From contig CADCXD010000001.1 of assembly GCA_902806575.1 (NCBI GenBank), forward strand, positions 2,666,001 through 2,730,000: a stretch of 64,000 bases of DNA. The letters run 5' to 3'. The stretch is from Jackrogersella multiformis. Its lineage: Eukaryota; Ascomycota; Sordariomycetes; Xylariales; Hypoxylaceae. Positions 43,996 to 56,600 of the stretch are shown here, one piece after another. Positions within the stretch are counted from its first letter, which is position 1; each line of letters starts with the position of its first letter. Made by a program: the position numbers and the translations under genes. The notes under the pieces were generated by a model that was not told where the DNA came from, did no database searches, and saw only the letters and a program-made list of their open reading frames with translations.

Positions 43996-44535
43996 TTATT
44001 GCTTGTCTTTCGATATATACTCACCAAGAGCTACGATGTTGTTGAGTGTTATTTGCCCGTCACTAACTTGTCCCTTGTACGTAAACACCTCTCCAGGGGC
44101 ATGCGAATAATCTTCATTGTACATGACAATGGGGGCTCCGTCACCGTTAGACTTCTTCTTCCAGTCCTTGTTCTCAAACATGAGGCCATATTCATGGAAT
44201 CTCTTGCTGTTGCCGACAATAACGTCTATATGGCGACCGCCAGTGTCCTTAATGAGCTGATTTAGGCCATAGTGGTTGACTCCAGGCTCTTTGTAAGTCT
44301 TAGGACGAGTATCCAGTCGGATCCAGACGTGGAGCTTGGTGTCGTCTTGCCCTTCTGGGAGGACTGGGTCACGCTTGAACAGACGAGAGTCGACATCAAT
44401 CGCAAATTCTGGCGGAGTGTTCTTTTCGGTACTTTTTATACTGAAGTCCCTGGCCTCGGAGCGAGTGTCTGCAACCTCACCAGATACAAAGGTGATAATG
44501 CTCACAAGGAGAAAAAGAGGGGTTTGAAATCTCAT
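43996..44535 (-). CDS. Small secreted protein, unknown family
   Basis: A single-exon 179-residue protein. Residues 1-19 (Met-Arg-Phe-Gln-Thr-Pro, then a hydrophobic core ending Val-Ser-Gly) form a classical signal peptide. A Lys-Arg pair near residue 54 (LFKRDP) could be a Kex2 cleavage site separating a pro-region from a mature domain. The mature part has no cysteine and many charged residues, and shows no known domain. I do not recognise it. It sits in an AT-rich accessory stretch next to a lone terpene synthase and is flanked by long intergenic sequence, a setting common for lineage-specific secreted proteins. An effector-like role is only a guess. Confidence 0.65.
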   Translation of the reverse strand: MRFQTPLFLLVSIITFVSGEVADTRSEARDFSIKSTEKNTPPEFAIDVDSRLFKRDPVLPEGQDDTKLHVWIRLDTRPKTYKEPGVNHYGLNQLIKDTGGRHIDVIVGNSKRFHEYGLMFENKDWKKKSNGDGAPIVMYNEDYSHAPGEVFTYKGQVSDGQITLNNIVALGEYISKDKQ

Positions 44536-46033
44536 CTTGTAAAATTGAACTTGAAGACAGTGATAGCTTCAAACAGGAGTAAGGACCTTGGATGGAGTGT
44601 AAAAAGTTGAGTTCGAATGAAAGTGGTGATCTAAATAATAGCAAGGAACAAAACTGGAAAGTTGAGATTTTTATAGCCATTAGAGTGGAAGCAAGCTTCA
44701 GTCACCCCTTTTACCCATTAGTATCATCCTTACCTAAGTAACTTTAAGACCATTCCTGTATTACCATACACAGCCTAATACTCACTGATTCATCATAAAG
44801 ATCATTACTTCTTTATTATATTATGGTTTTTGATGTATTATGTTAGTTATTAACCTAGCAGTTACGAGCCACCGAATATAGTCGATAAAAATTTAACCAT
44901 TCTCGTCGTGTGTAATGATACTTTCCATGCCTTAATAAGCTTAACTCGGGTAACTTATAGAAGACTGTTTTTATTATTCGCTAATATTTAAATGGCGGTT
45001 CATTACCTATAATACCGGGAGAGGGAAGCTTAAAGTGACTGTGCCCCATAAGGATTAAGTTAGGTTAAACAATATATAATATTAATATAGCAACACTTAA
45101 AATATATGTCCATAAGAAAATTTCAGTATCCTTTTATTCTTTATATTACTCCTTATAATACCACTCCTTATCGAGATATATAAGTCCTAACCTAAAGCAA
45201 AATTACCTACTATTCGAACGGATTTTATATGTAGCGTTGGTTTTACTCTTAATATCCACTACAATTATATTATGAAGGTTAGTCCCTATGGGACACAGTC
45301 ACTTCAGGCGTTCCGACGGGAGAGAAGGTTAATAGATACCTAGGTAGGTACTTAAGTAGGTTAAAAGACAAAAACAAAAGAAACTTTTTGATTCAACTGA
45401 GTCATGTTAAAACAGTAACACTTAGCTACACAATTACATATCTATTTAACATAGCATCCATGTAATCGAATAAGTGAGTTAATGTAAGCCTCCTGAAGGT
45501 TAAAGTCTCATCTTACAATCAAGACTTTTTACCAAGGTTATATATCCCATTGGTCTCCTCAATCCTCAACATCTTTATTCTAAACAGGTAGGTTACCCGC
45601 CTAGGTAACGAGTTGTTTCATGTTGGTCGGCCACAAAGCGTCTTGGTTTATGAATGTAACATCAATGAACAAGACAAACTTCTGTAGATCTTGCCGATGG
45701 CGACAGTCTCGCTGACAAAGTGCTCAAATTTCGTCATACACCAAGGAGCGATGAACCAGAATGTTGGTAAGATGACGAGATTTTAAGGTCGAGAATATGT
45801 CCCCCTAAATTTAAGTAACACATACTCCTATTAATCAGATGATTATTACCCCTACATAGGTACTATTATACCAGTATATGACGTCACATGTTACTCTCGG
45901 CCGAATCTTGCTCTGTATAACACTACGTTTATTTATCCTTTATCTTTTATCCTTCATGCTCTACCCTACATCCTACACAACCCCGAGTCCTGATATCCCC
46001 TTAACCACTTACAATCTCGAATTATCCGTAGTC
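44536..46033. other. AT-rich intergenic region, no gene seen
   Basis: About 1.5 kb, strongly AT-rich at 44780-45260, with one TACCTAGGTAGGTACTTAAGTAGGTTA island (45339-45362). It should hold the promoters of the divergent genes at 44535 (minus) and 46034 (plus). Confidence 0.6.
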
Positions 46034-47331
46034 ATGGAGATTGGAAAGGACTGCATCATAAGCTCTGAGAGCTACAATAAATTTGAACTGAACGACCGCC
46101 GCCGAACCTCTGATGGACGGGTCCAAAGTTTTGTAGACTGCGGTCTCATGAACAAAAGTAAGGCATACAAACCCTTGAGGTTCACATGAACTTATTCTCA
46201 CTCGTTCTAGATGCCGTATATCAAAGATACACAGAGAAGCTCACGGAGAGATGGGAATTCAGTCCAAATGGATCATCGGAGTTGGCGAGTATTAGACGAA
46301 CATTTCACCAACTAAGAGATCTAGAAACCGGATGTAGGTTACCCTCCTGTTTCAAAACTCACCTAATTCATCCAACTAACGAAAAACGGATCACAGATCT
46401 CTCTCAGAGCAGGTTAAGCCACTTCGTTACGGAGAAATTATCCAGGTTTGGACTTGCTGAATCTCCAGAAGATCCGAACCTGCTATTCGACATTTTGAGT
46501 TGGCATGCGTTTTTCCCCTTTCCAGCATCGCATGTCAACTCGGGGACACCATGTATAGATGAAGAATCTTTTGTCCGCGCGGTCTGTCTGCTGACACGAG
46601 GCCGGAAACCACGACATGCCCCCAGCTTCTCGATCGCAAGTCACGCTAGTGGAACGGGATCTTGGGGACCACATTTCGGTTGGCTTATCTCAGCCCGCGG
46701 CAAGGATAGCAGCGACTTCCTTAGACGGCTCTTTCGGAGTCTCGCTATTCCTGATGACACCTGCACGGGCAATGAGACGATGATCTCGATTCCCCGGTTC
46801 TTCGGTTACCAACCTCGAGAGGAGGGACCCCGAGAGGAGGAATCCCTAGAGGAGGAACCAGAAGAAGATTTCGGGCAGCGGTTCGTTGTGATGGAAAAGG
46901 AGAGTGAGCGATTTATAGATGTTCAGGACGTTATCTCGGAATGCCCACCGGATGAAGATCCTTTAACGGCGAATCCGCTCCGAGAAAGCTATAGCCTCGT
47001 TTTGCCATTGCTTCCACATCAGCCGTACGACCTAGCTGACCTCCATGTCCCTACTAGAAAACTTGTAGCCGTCCTGAACTTGCTCCAAGCAATACAATCC
47101 AGAGAGCAAGACATGATGTCGGACTTGATAGCTTCGGCTAAAAGACTGGGCGGCGAAGGGAAACTTAGTTGGGAATTGTTTCAAGCAGTGATGCTGAAAG
47201 AAGCAGTAAGAAACTTTGGATTCAAAGCTAAGCGGGAGTCAACTAATAATTATCATAGGAACTTATTGCAGATACGTTGTCGAAAATTGTTGGAACATTT
47301 AGGGCCGCGTGAGGTGGGATGGAAGAGTTGA
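46034..47331 (+). CDS. Conserved-looking protein of unknown function
   Basis: Model of two exons: 46034-46157 and 46211-47331, with a 53-nt intron (GTAAGG...CTAG), giving 414 residues. The intron is inferred because the Met-rich first frame (MEIGKDCIISSESYNKFELNDRRRT) joins in phase to NAVYQRYTEKLTERW. If it is not used, the protein starts at 46186 with 381 residues. It is soluble with no signal peptide or membrane segment. An acidic insert of REE/EEE repeats (about residues 240-260, DNA 46810-46870) is followed by a compact C-terminal half of amphipathic helices. The helical pattern around residues 80-150 (Ser-Gln-Ser-Arg-Leu...Leu-Phe-Asp-Ile-Leu...Pro-Phe-Pro...Phe-Val-Arg-Ala-Val) recalls EF-hand-like or TLDc-adapter layouts, but I cannot name a family. 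Confidence 0.65.
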
Positions 47332-47401
47332 GACAAGGGGATCGTAAAGGTGTACCTAGGTACCATATAATTGTTGATCTGTCATATGCGATTATGCTAT
47401 A

Positions 47402-47700
47402 CTAGCACTAGCTACACATAAAGTTCGCCTTGTGCCCTAGCGGGCATTGCGCTTTAATTAGCCAAACGGGCAGGATTAGCTTTCTACCTCATTTAAGGTA
47501 ATTATCTTATATAAAATTATGTACTTTATTAATATATGTTTTTAGCGCTATATTATATATATAAAAGCATATATATACGCATACAAAATCTTTAAAAGAT
47601 TATATATATACTAGTACTAAGTTAATTACTATCCGTTTTGTTAATTAAAGCGTAGTGCCCGTTAGGGCATAAGGCAAACTTTATGTGTAGCCAGTGCTAG
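47402..47700. mobile_element. 299-bp MITE with 79-bp inverted repeats, TA duplication
   Basis: Left arm 47402-47480 and right arm 47622-47700 are inverted repeats. They are near-identical over the outer 60 bp (tip CTAGCACT) and drift inwards with mostly transition differences. A TA dinucleotide flanks both ends (47400-47401 and 47701-47702), as expected of Tc1/mariner-type insertion. The AT-rich centre has no coding capacity, so it is non-autonomous. It sits between the stop of the unknown gene and the CTF18 promoter. Confidence 0.88.
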
Positions 47701-47977
47701 TAATATATTGTCTACTTACACTTGCATATGTGGGTATCTATAGTACCTACTAGCTACATTGGGTAAGTACCTATGTACAGAATATTTAGGTACCTAAGTA
47801 CTTAAATGTAAGCCCCACGAAACGCGTATCGAGACGCGTTCCCGCGTTCTATCACTTACACTAATTAATCCTTTGATCCTTACAAGAGCCATTTTTGTAC
47901 GAAGCATCCTCAAACAACGAGTTATTCTCGTGTCTTTTAAAGCTTATCAATTCTAGTGACTTCAATTGACCCCCAAA

Positions 47978-50900
47978 ATGCCATCAAAAACCGCTTCCTC
48001 TCCAGTGATATACCCAGCTAGCTCTCCAACGCTAGTAGCAAAACGTACAAAACCGCATCCTGGACCTCCCCGTCGACCCCGTGCGAAAGGTGGGTTTCTC
48101 ATTGACGATGACTCCGATAATAAAGATTTACTGCAAGAACCCGCGTCCAAGCGGCGAATGCTTAGCAGTCCTATCGAGAATGCAGCCGCCGAATACACAG
48201 AGCCATCCTCGCCTCCCTTAACAGTTCTAAACCCTAGCATTAAGGAAGTTGAGTTGACGTCACTCGAACCCATTTCGCAGCCCATTTCGCAGCCGAAGCT
48301 CAACGAGGGTGGGGGCCAACCCTCTGTGACGAGTTCTCTATTCAACTCTAACAATGTATCGTCTATTTTCAACCGATTCACTTCTCGCCAAACGCAAAGC
48401 AACTTCAAGGTCATGACTTGTTCGGGGAAGACGATTGATATAAAGCAGCGAAAAGCTGGTACTGGTGTATCCTATGAGCAGATGGTCGCTGCGCGGTCGA
48501 AAACGAAGGAAGGCCGAGCAAAGAAGAGTTACTACGGTATTGAGATACATGAACTGATAGAGGCTACTTCCAAGGAACTTGCCAGTAGACCTTCGGCCTC
48601 GAACCCTGTTCCCGATGAACCCATGCCTTCCGTGGAACCGGCCAAGAAGCCGAAGAAATCGCTCTTATGGACCGAGAAATACAGGGCTAAGAATTTTATG
48701 GATCTAGTTGGTGACGACTTCACAAATCGACAGGTTTTACGGTGGCTGAAGAGATGGGATCCGATTGTCTTCCCCGGAGTAGCAAAATCGAAGCCTTTCA
48801 TAAGACGGCCCGGGGCGAAAGTCGAGGCCGAGGAGGAAAAGCCGCATCGAAAGATTTTAATGCTCACGGGACCTCCTGGACTTGGGAAGACTACACTCGC
48901 CCATGTCTGCGCGAGGCAAGCAGGTTATGAGGTAGTGGAGATCAATGCCAGCGACGATCGCAGTCGAGATGTCGTGAAGAACCGAATCCGCACGAGTCTT
49001 GGTACAGAAAACGTGAAAACGGTGCAGCAAAATAAACTCCAGGACGGAAAACAACAGAAAATTGCGCGCCCCGTGTGCGTAGTGGTTGACGAAGTTGATG
49101 GCGTCGTGACGGGTTCTGGTGGCTCTGGAGAAGGTGGCTTTATTAAGGCACTGATAGACTTGATTACAGTCGGGGAGAAGAACGCCGCAGGACAAGAAAC
49201 ATCAGCCCAATACTCTGGGCGTCGCAAAAAGAAGGGTGACGATTTTCGCCAAATGCGACCGTTGATCTTAATCTGCAACGACGTATACCATCCGTCACTA
49301 AGACCTTTGCGCCAATCGAACCTAGCCGAAATTATCCACACTGGCAAACCTACTATAGATGCAGTTGTGAATCGGCTTAAGACGGTTTTCGAGAAGGAAG
49401 GAATTCCGTGCGAGAAGGACGCTGCGCGAAAACTATGTGAAGCAGCCTGGGGCATGAGTGGCGGAATGGAGGCAAAAAGAGGCGCCGAGAGTACAGCTGA
49501 GGGGGATCTAAGAGGTATCATGGTTGTGGGCGAATGGGTTGCCGGCCGTGTCAGGTCAGCATCTCTCAAAGGCCCGCTGTGTCTGACGCGGCAATGGGTT
49601 GACCGGAATGTTATACATGACCTAACCCATGGCGGTGGCGGCGCAAGAGGTGTTGGACGTGGTAACATAAAAGATATCGTTACGCGCGTCTTCCAAATCG
49701 GTGCTGGATTTCCCAAGAGTAATGTCCTCATCACGGCTCCGTCGTCAAAACACCAGAGTGAGCAGCCGCAGGCACAGCTCGGATTCTCGGAACAGCAAAA
49801 GAAATACGGTATGGAGCGCCTGAGAGAAATGATCGAGACTAGTGGCGATGTGGATAGGGTAATTACAGATATCTTTCTGGACTATCCAAACCACGAGTTC
49901 AACGACGATTCGTTCCTATCCAAGCCCGACTGTGCCTACGAGTGGATGCAATTCCACGACACCTGTTCGTCTAGGCTGTTCGGGAACCAGGACTGGGAAT
50001 TAGCTCCATACCTCTGCCAGCCTATTCTCGCTTGTCATCACTTGTTCGCATCGCCTATACGGCACTCCAATCCAGGTTACAGTCGAAAATGGGGTGGTGG
50101 TGATGCTGAGGACGACACCCCGCCGCTCCCTTTTTCGGGACCGAGAGCCGACTTCCTCGCACGGGAAGCCGAGAAGGAGAACCGTGCGATACTCCAGACG
50201 ATGCAGGCTCAGCTTCCGCCGACACTCATGCGTTCTTTCCGCAGCGCAGAAGATATCTCCACAGACTTTCTTCCGTACCTCATCCGATTAGTGTCTCCGG
50301 ACGTTAAACCCGTCGTTGTTGGAGGTAGCGGGGACCAGCGAGGTACAGCGAGTGTCCGGAAGGATACTGAAAAGGTCATGGTAAAGCGAGCGGCTGACGT
50401 GTTAGCTGAAGTCGGCATCGAGCTTCAGAGGGGAAAGATCGAGAGCGACTCCTTATTTAATAGGGGGTCGCAATGGGTCTACCGTATGGAACCGTAAGTA
50501 GGATTTATAGTAAGAAGCTTGGAACTAGCAACTAACAACCTGCAGGGATCTCGATCTCCTCGCTACGTTCGAAACATCGGCGGCAGTCATGCACGGCACG
50601 CAGGCCCCAACGCGTTATGCCATCCGGCAGGTACTGGACCAGGAACTGCAAAAGGCGAAGCTCGAGCGCGAAAGGTCATCGCGGCAAGCGCGCTTCCGGG
50701 CCGGCAACCCGCATGACGCAGCGCACGAAGATGTCCCCTTTGTCTTCGACGGCAACAAGGAGAACAAGGCTTCGAAGTTGCCGTTGCTACCTATCCTAGG
50801 CGTGAAGAAAGACTTCTTCGGACGGGTGGTCGAGAATACGGATGCCCGCGCGTTGAGGGAGACGAACGGAAACGGTCGGCCTAATAGCAAGGCCGGGGAC

Positions 50901-51008
50901 CAGCCCAGTGGGAAGGGCGAGGCGAAGATCTGGGTTACTTTCCATGAAGGCTTGAATAATGCTGTGCGCAAACCGCTTACGCTGGATGAGCTACTTAGAG
51001 GCTTGTAG
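47978..51008 (+). CDS. ctf18: Chromosome transmission fidelity protein 18 (alternative RFC large subunit)
   Basis: Two exons: 47978-50493 and 50546-51008 (52-nt intron, GTAAGT...GCAG), giving 992 residues. The first in-frame ATG is at 47978 in good context. The AAA+ core begins near residue 230 (LLWTEKYRAKNFMDLVGDD). Walker A Gly-Pro-Pro-Gly-Leu-Gly-Lys-Thr-Thr lies at about 298-306, INASDDRS follows, and Walker B DEVDG is at about 371-375, with a sensor-1 region LILICNDVYHPSLRPLR. The N-terminal 230 residues are low-complexity with a tandem ProIleSerGln repeat. The C-terminus KKDFFGRV ... WVTFHEGLNNAVRKPLTLDELL is the CTF18 signature that binds Ctf8-Dcc1. Role: Ctf18-RFC loads PCNA on the leading strand and supports sister-chromatid cohesion; nuclear. 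It converges on the FHIT-like gene with 290 bp between stops. Confidence 0.96.
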
Positions 51009-51298
51009 TGATGATTAAAGTACGGGCTTTCTGTCTGGGTCTAGGTTCACGATAATACCTAATTAGGAAGCATGGCCTATGGCGTTCGGGATATGTCTTA
51101 CATAACGCTTATGATAAATATGGACAATTTACCATTTTTACACTCGAGATTTACTTTTCTTTCCTCTGAGGAAACCTTAATGCTCGATTTTTAGATCCTA
51201 CCTTTGGCCTTTACTAAGAGTGTATGGGGGGTGGATATTTATACATGATATTATTATCGTATATTTACGTAAAGGGGCGTGGAGTTCTGTTGCAGCTA

Positions 51299-52281
51299 TC
51301 ATAGCCCGGATCCCACTCCCATCTGCTCCATAGCGTCCCGAAACACTTTTGCCTCGGCCTCCATCTCCTCCGCCGTCCGCGGATGCCGCTCCGAGTCCTC
51401 GATGCTGGGAAAGCTGCCGCCCGGCTCAGGCCGGCCCCCGAGCTGCGTCCTGAGTCTCTTAAGCTCCCGGTCCCATCTTCTGTTGTTAGCATACGATGCT
51501 CTCTCGCTTGTAGACTTCTCTCTCTATCTATCTGGGTTGATATTGTTGGGGTAAGACGGAAGGGGTAGCGGAGCAGGGAAACTTACAAGGCCCCACCGAC
51601 GTTACCGTCCTCGGCGGCCATCGACTCGTAGATCTGGTCCCCCGGGCCAGGCCCCTCCTTGGCGGTGGCGCCCCGGATCCGCGGGATGACGTGCACGTGC
51701 ACGTGCGGGACGGTCTGGCCGGCCTCGACGCCGTCCTGGATGGCGATGTTGAAGGACCCGGCTTCCTGGCTGCCGTCGCTCTGCTGGGACGGCGGTGGCG
51801 GCGATGCGGGGGAGAAGTAGTGCCGCGCTAGCATGTGCTGGACGCGCTGCACGGCCTGGAACAGGTCGGTCAGCTCCGGCGCGGCCAGCTCCGTTAGCCG
51901 CCGGTACGGCTTCCGCGGGCAGATCAGCACGTGCCCCGGGAGCAGCGGCTTGAGGTTTACGAGGGCGAAGGAGTGGGGTGTTGTGAGGAAGACCTGCGGG
52001 TTGTTAGTTTAGTTTCAATGGTACCTGGCAATGATAGTCATGATGGGATATAATCGATGGTATGTGTACGTGTGTAGTATGGGTCTCATTCAATCATGAA
52101 TATTTCTTATTCCATTATCATCTTTAATATTTTACCACTCACAGTCGCCATCCAGAACTTAAAGGCCAGATATACATGGTAATCTAGCCGCTGGGTTAGA
52201 TATAATTGATCTGGCTCAACTCACCTGAGGTGTGACCTCGAATGGGCCGAAATAGATGGGCCCGGCCGGCTGCGAACCCAT
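51299..52281 (-). CDS. aph1: Diadenosine polyphosphate hydrolase, FHIT/Aph1 (HIT family)
   Basis: Three exons: 52281-52225, 51993-51587 and 51479-51299 (introns 231 and 107 nt), giving 214 residues, compared with about 180-210 in yeasts. Exon 1 gives MGSQPAGPIYFGPFEVTPQ. Exon 2 continues VFLTTPHSFALVNLKPLLPGHV with the substrate-binding ICPRKPYRR. The HIT motif His116-Val-His-Val-His-Val follows GQTVP. A Ser/Pro/Gln-rich loop of about 25 residues (SPPPPSQQSDGSQE) precedes it. The last exon is a charged helix (RWDRELKRLR, EEMEAEAKVFRDAMEQMG) usual for fungal FHITs. Reaction: Ap3A or Ap4A cleavage to AMP plus ADP or ATP, through a covalent His-AMP intermediate. Exon 2 is GC-rich at third positions. 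Confidence 0.94.
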
Positions 52282-53282
52282 GTTTCGTTTCTGAATAACG
52301 CTAGAGAAGATGAGATTGAATATTGTCGAACTGCCTTTTCGTATCATGTTCTTGAGTAAGTGATATTATATTCTGTGATGTCCCATGTTATTTATATTAA
52401 AGATGGCTTTCTGATTGCTTCTAAGTAGATATTGGCATAGGAGTGTTTGCTCCTGCGATATGCAAGTAATGGGTGTAAGTTCGTATCGTGAATTTGAAAT
52501 TATTATAGATGACGTCGTCAATTTGGGGTCCGGAGTTCTCGCGCCTTCCTCATTTTGACATTATTTCTTTCCGCTTCCTTTCCATTTGTCAATAAACTTG
52601 AAATATAAAATATAGCGCGCAAAAGAAACTTTGCTTCTTAGTAATTTTGTCATCTCTCAACATTTTTATCTCCAGTTTGGCATTCCAAGATGCATGCAGG
52701 TTTGACGTGCATTACTAGATACCTACCTAGGTACCTATCAACCTTGGAACTATCTGTTGACTCGCCTACCGCCCCCAGTTTCCCTACAAGGTCCTAGCCA
52801 GAGGGGGCAGCTTGATAATCGAAATCGTACGCTTCACATCGACCGCTTACACATACTCCTAAAATGCACTTCTTGGACATGTCTTGTCTAGTATCTAGGT
52901 AGGATAGATATCTACGACTAATCTCTCACTACCTAAGGGGAGTAGCGCACTCTTTTGTCTATGAATATCCCTTAACGCGGCCCGCCACCAAGACTAGCGC
53001 CTGCTCGCTAACTTCCGTGTCTTCGCCCCCAAGTAGGATACTCTTCAACATTGGCACTTGGATTACAGGATTGACACCTTGATGGTATTCTTCACGGTCC
53101 AATGCCTTTTCTATTGTGATTTCATCGAACTAAACACTCAAAAACGACATCCATAGCTTCTTAGTTCATTACATAGACCCCTTACGAAAGAGAATCGATG
53201 ACCCTAGATACTAAGATACAGCTTTGGAATAGACACACGTAGCTGCATATTATGATACCTTTCTAATATCATCTATGAATGT
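52282..53282. other. Intergenic region left of retrotransposon
   Basis: About 1 kb containing the presumed FHIT promoter and one TACCTACCTAGGTACCTA island (52720-52738). Base composition is normal until the retrotransposon boundary at 53288. Confidence 0.6.
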
Positions 53283-53287
53283 ATATC
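53283..53287 (+). repeat. Left target-site duplication ATATC
   Basis: ATATC directly precedes the left LTR and is repeated exactly at 60022-60026 after the right LTR. A 5-bp duplication is the usual size for Ty3/gypsy and Ty1/copia insertion. Confidence 0.9.
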
Positions 53288-53601
53288 TGTCATACGGATA
53301 AGCTCCACGAAACAGAGTATGATCAATATATGCATGCAAGTTAATAAATACGAGATATATTAAAACTTATAAAACAGAGCTATTAAATGAGGTTAATTAA
53401 AAGATTTAATTAATATATATAAAATTAAATTAATAAGATTAAAAAGGCGTTAACGACGTTTAAAAGAAATATTTAAATTATATATATATAAGTTATTACG
53501 TTTAATTTTATAAAAAAAAATAAAAAGTAAAAACCTTAAAATTATAAAAAATTATTACTCGAATTTAAATTATAATTTTAAGCTTTATTACCTTTATTAT
53601 A
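53288..53601 (+). repeat. Left LTR, mostly RIP-mutated
   Basis: Begins TGTCATACGG and aligns throughout with 59709-60021. The first 60 bases or so retain C and G. From about 53350 inward nearly every difference from the right LTR is a transition to A or T. The end is TATA where the right LTR ends CACA. Confidence 0.93.
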
Positions 53602-56600
53602 AAAAAAAAATTATTTTAAAAAAAATTATTTTAAAAAAATCTTATTTTAAAAAAATACGTGTTTTTTTAAAAAAAGTTAATTTTTTTATTAAATTACTTT
53701 ATTTTAATTATTTATAAATAATTAATTTACTTAAAAAAGTTTTTTATTAAAGTATATTATATTAATATTATTTATTAATTTTATTATTATATATATTATT
53801 ATAATTATAAAGAAAATTTTATACTTTATTATTTTATAAATACTTAAGCCGAATATTTATACTTTAATTTTATTATTTATTAATTTATAAAACTTTAAAT
53901 TATCTTTTTCGTTAAATAATAAATAATCTTTCGAATTTTTAATAATACTTTTTTTATAAAACTTTAAAATTAAAAGTAAGCTTAAAGAAAATTATTATTT
54001 ATAAAAACTTATTAAAATTAAATAACGTTTCGATACGCGGTTTTTTATTAAAACATTTAAAATAAAAAATATATCGCTTTAAAACCCTTTTTATATTTTA
54101 AGATTACTTTAATTTAATAACGATAATATCGTAATTTTTTATAACTTTTAAAATTATAAAATAATTATACGAAACGTTTTAAATATTAGTAATATCGGAA
54201 TTAATCTTAATAATCCTTTTATATAATTTATCGAGCTTTATTAATAAATATATAATAATTATTATATTATTTAAATACTTATTATTACCGTTACGATTAA
54301 TTAAATTATTAACGAAAATAAAATTTAAAACTAATATAATATAATTTAAATAATTTATAATATAATAATTTAATTTAATTAAATCGGTATAATATTAATA
54401 AACGAATAAATAATTTATTTTAAATAATAAATTTAATAAATTAATTTAAACTTTTTATAATAAGTTTAAAATACGATTACTTAATATATATAAAATAATT
54501 AAATTCGATAAAAAACTATTAATAAACTTAAAGAAATAATTAATTACTATTAATAAGCTTTTTAAACCTTTTATTAAAACATTAAAAAATAAAAGGATTT
54601 TTAATAAAAAATAATAAATTAAACTTACATTAAGGAATTTTAAATTAATAATTTTCTTACGAGAAAATATATAAACCTTACGTATATTAACATAAAAACC
54701 TGCCGTTAATTTAATAACTTAAAAGTTTATATTTAAGCCGTTTTTAATAAATTAATTAATATTAACTTCGTTTTAAAAAATATTAAAAAACGTATTATAT
54801 TAAAAACGTTAATTAAATTAAATCCTTTTAATTAAAAAGATTTAATATATTTTAAAATATTATTTATTAAATATTTTAATTTAAAAGTTTAAATAAAAAA
54901 CCTTCTTTTTTTATAATCTTTTTTATAAATTTAAGTTAAAAAAATAATTAAAAAAACCTAAATATAATTTAACTTTATTAAAATTAACCTTTTTATATTC
55001 GAAGATAATAAAAAAAAAATTTCCTTTAAAAGGGCCGCCGAAATATTTAATAATAACTTAAGTAATTTCGATTTTAATAATTAATTTTAAAACTTTAAAT
55101 TACTTAAAAATCTTTTTAAAAAATTATCTCGAGGTAATTTTACGCTTTTAAATAACGATAAAAATTCCTTACCTTAAAGTAATAATAATTAATTATTTAA
55201 AGCTTTAAAACGATTAATTTATTCTTTTTACGTTATAATTACCGTTAATTTAATATAATTTAATAAACTTATCGTTTATAATAATAAAAATCTTTTAAAG
55301 TTTTAAACTTAATAAATAAAAGTTAAAATATATTTAAAAATATATACGAAAAGTTTTCTTAAAATTTTTTACCGTATTAATTAAATTAAATCGTTATTAT
55401 TTAAAAAAATATAATTATAATATTAATAACGTAAAAGTTAAATTACACGGTTAAAGGTTTTTAATATTTAAATAATATACGTTATTACCTTTTAAGAACG
55501 TTTTATAAACCTTTCGAAAAAACATCGTAACTTAAAAAAAAAATAAACTTAAATATTAAAAAAATATTATTTAATATTTTATTAAATTATTAAATCTTAA
55601 TAAAATAATTTAATAATTTAAAATAACGTTTTAAAATTATATCGTTAAAACCTTTTTTAACGAAATTATTAAATTAATTTATTTTAAATAAAGAAGATTT
55701 TTAAATATAAATAAAGAATTCTTCGTTATTATTTAAAAAATAAATTAAATATATAAAAATATATTAATTAACCCCGGTATTTTGAGAAAAAAAAGGCCCG
55801 TTTTAATTTAAAAGCTTTTAAAATTAAATTAAATTAATTACGAAAAAGAAAATCGTTTTAATTTAAGCTAAAATCGATTCTTAAAAAATAATAATAAACG
55901 AAAATTAAACTAAAAAAATAAAGTTTAATTTAATAATAAAGATACTTTAAAAAAAATTAACTAAATAAATATAAATTAACGAAAAAAAGATAAAATTTTT
56001 TATTAACGTTATAAACGTAATAATTATTAAACTTTTTTTTATTTTATTAAAAAAACGTTAATAATAAAAACTTATTATTAAACCTAAATAAAGTTTTTTC
56101 AGTAAAATAACCTCGAGATAATAATACTTAATTTATATCTTTATTATAAAAGAAAATATAAATAAATATAACTTTACGGGAATTATTTTATCTTTAAATT
56201 ATAAAAATCGAAAATTTCGACTCGAATTTTTAAAAAACCTTAACGTTATATTTCGTTAAATTTTATAATTAAATTAAAATAAAGTACGTTAAACCGTAAC
56301 AATTAAAAAACCAATTAAAAATAAAATAAAAGTTATAAAAAAACCTTATTTAAAATTAACTTTAAAATATAAACTTATTATTAATATAACGTTATTATAT
56401 AATAAAAATAAATATTAAATATAAATATTATTAAACTTCGAAAACTTAATTTTAATAATATTTTTTTTTAAAATAAAGAAATAAAAGTTATTAATTATTA
56501 AAAAATAATATATTTAATTTATATTAACTTTTAACTTAACTTAAGTTTTTTTTATAAAACGTTATTATATTAATCTTTTTATTTTTCGTTATTAAAAAAA

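Noticed and set aside
48925..49734. 269-codon open frame antisense to CTF18
   Set aside because: Lies wholly within the AAA+ core exon of CTF18, which has clear family motifs; the antisense translation has none.
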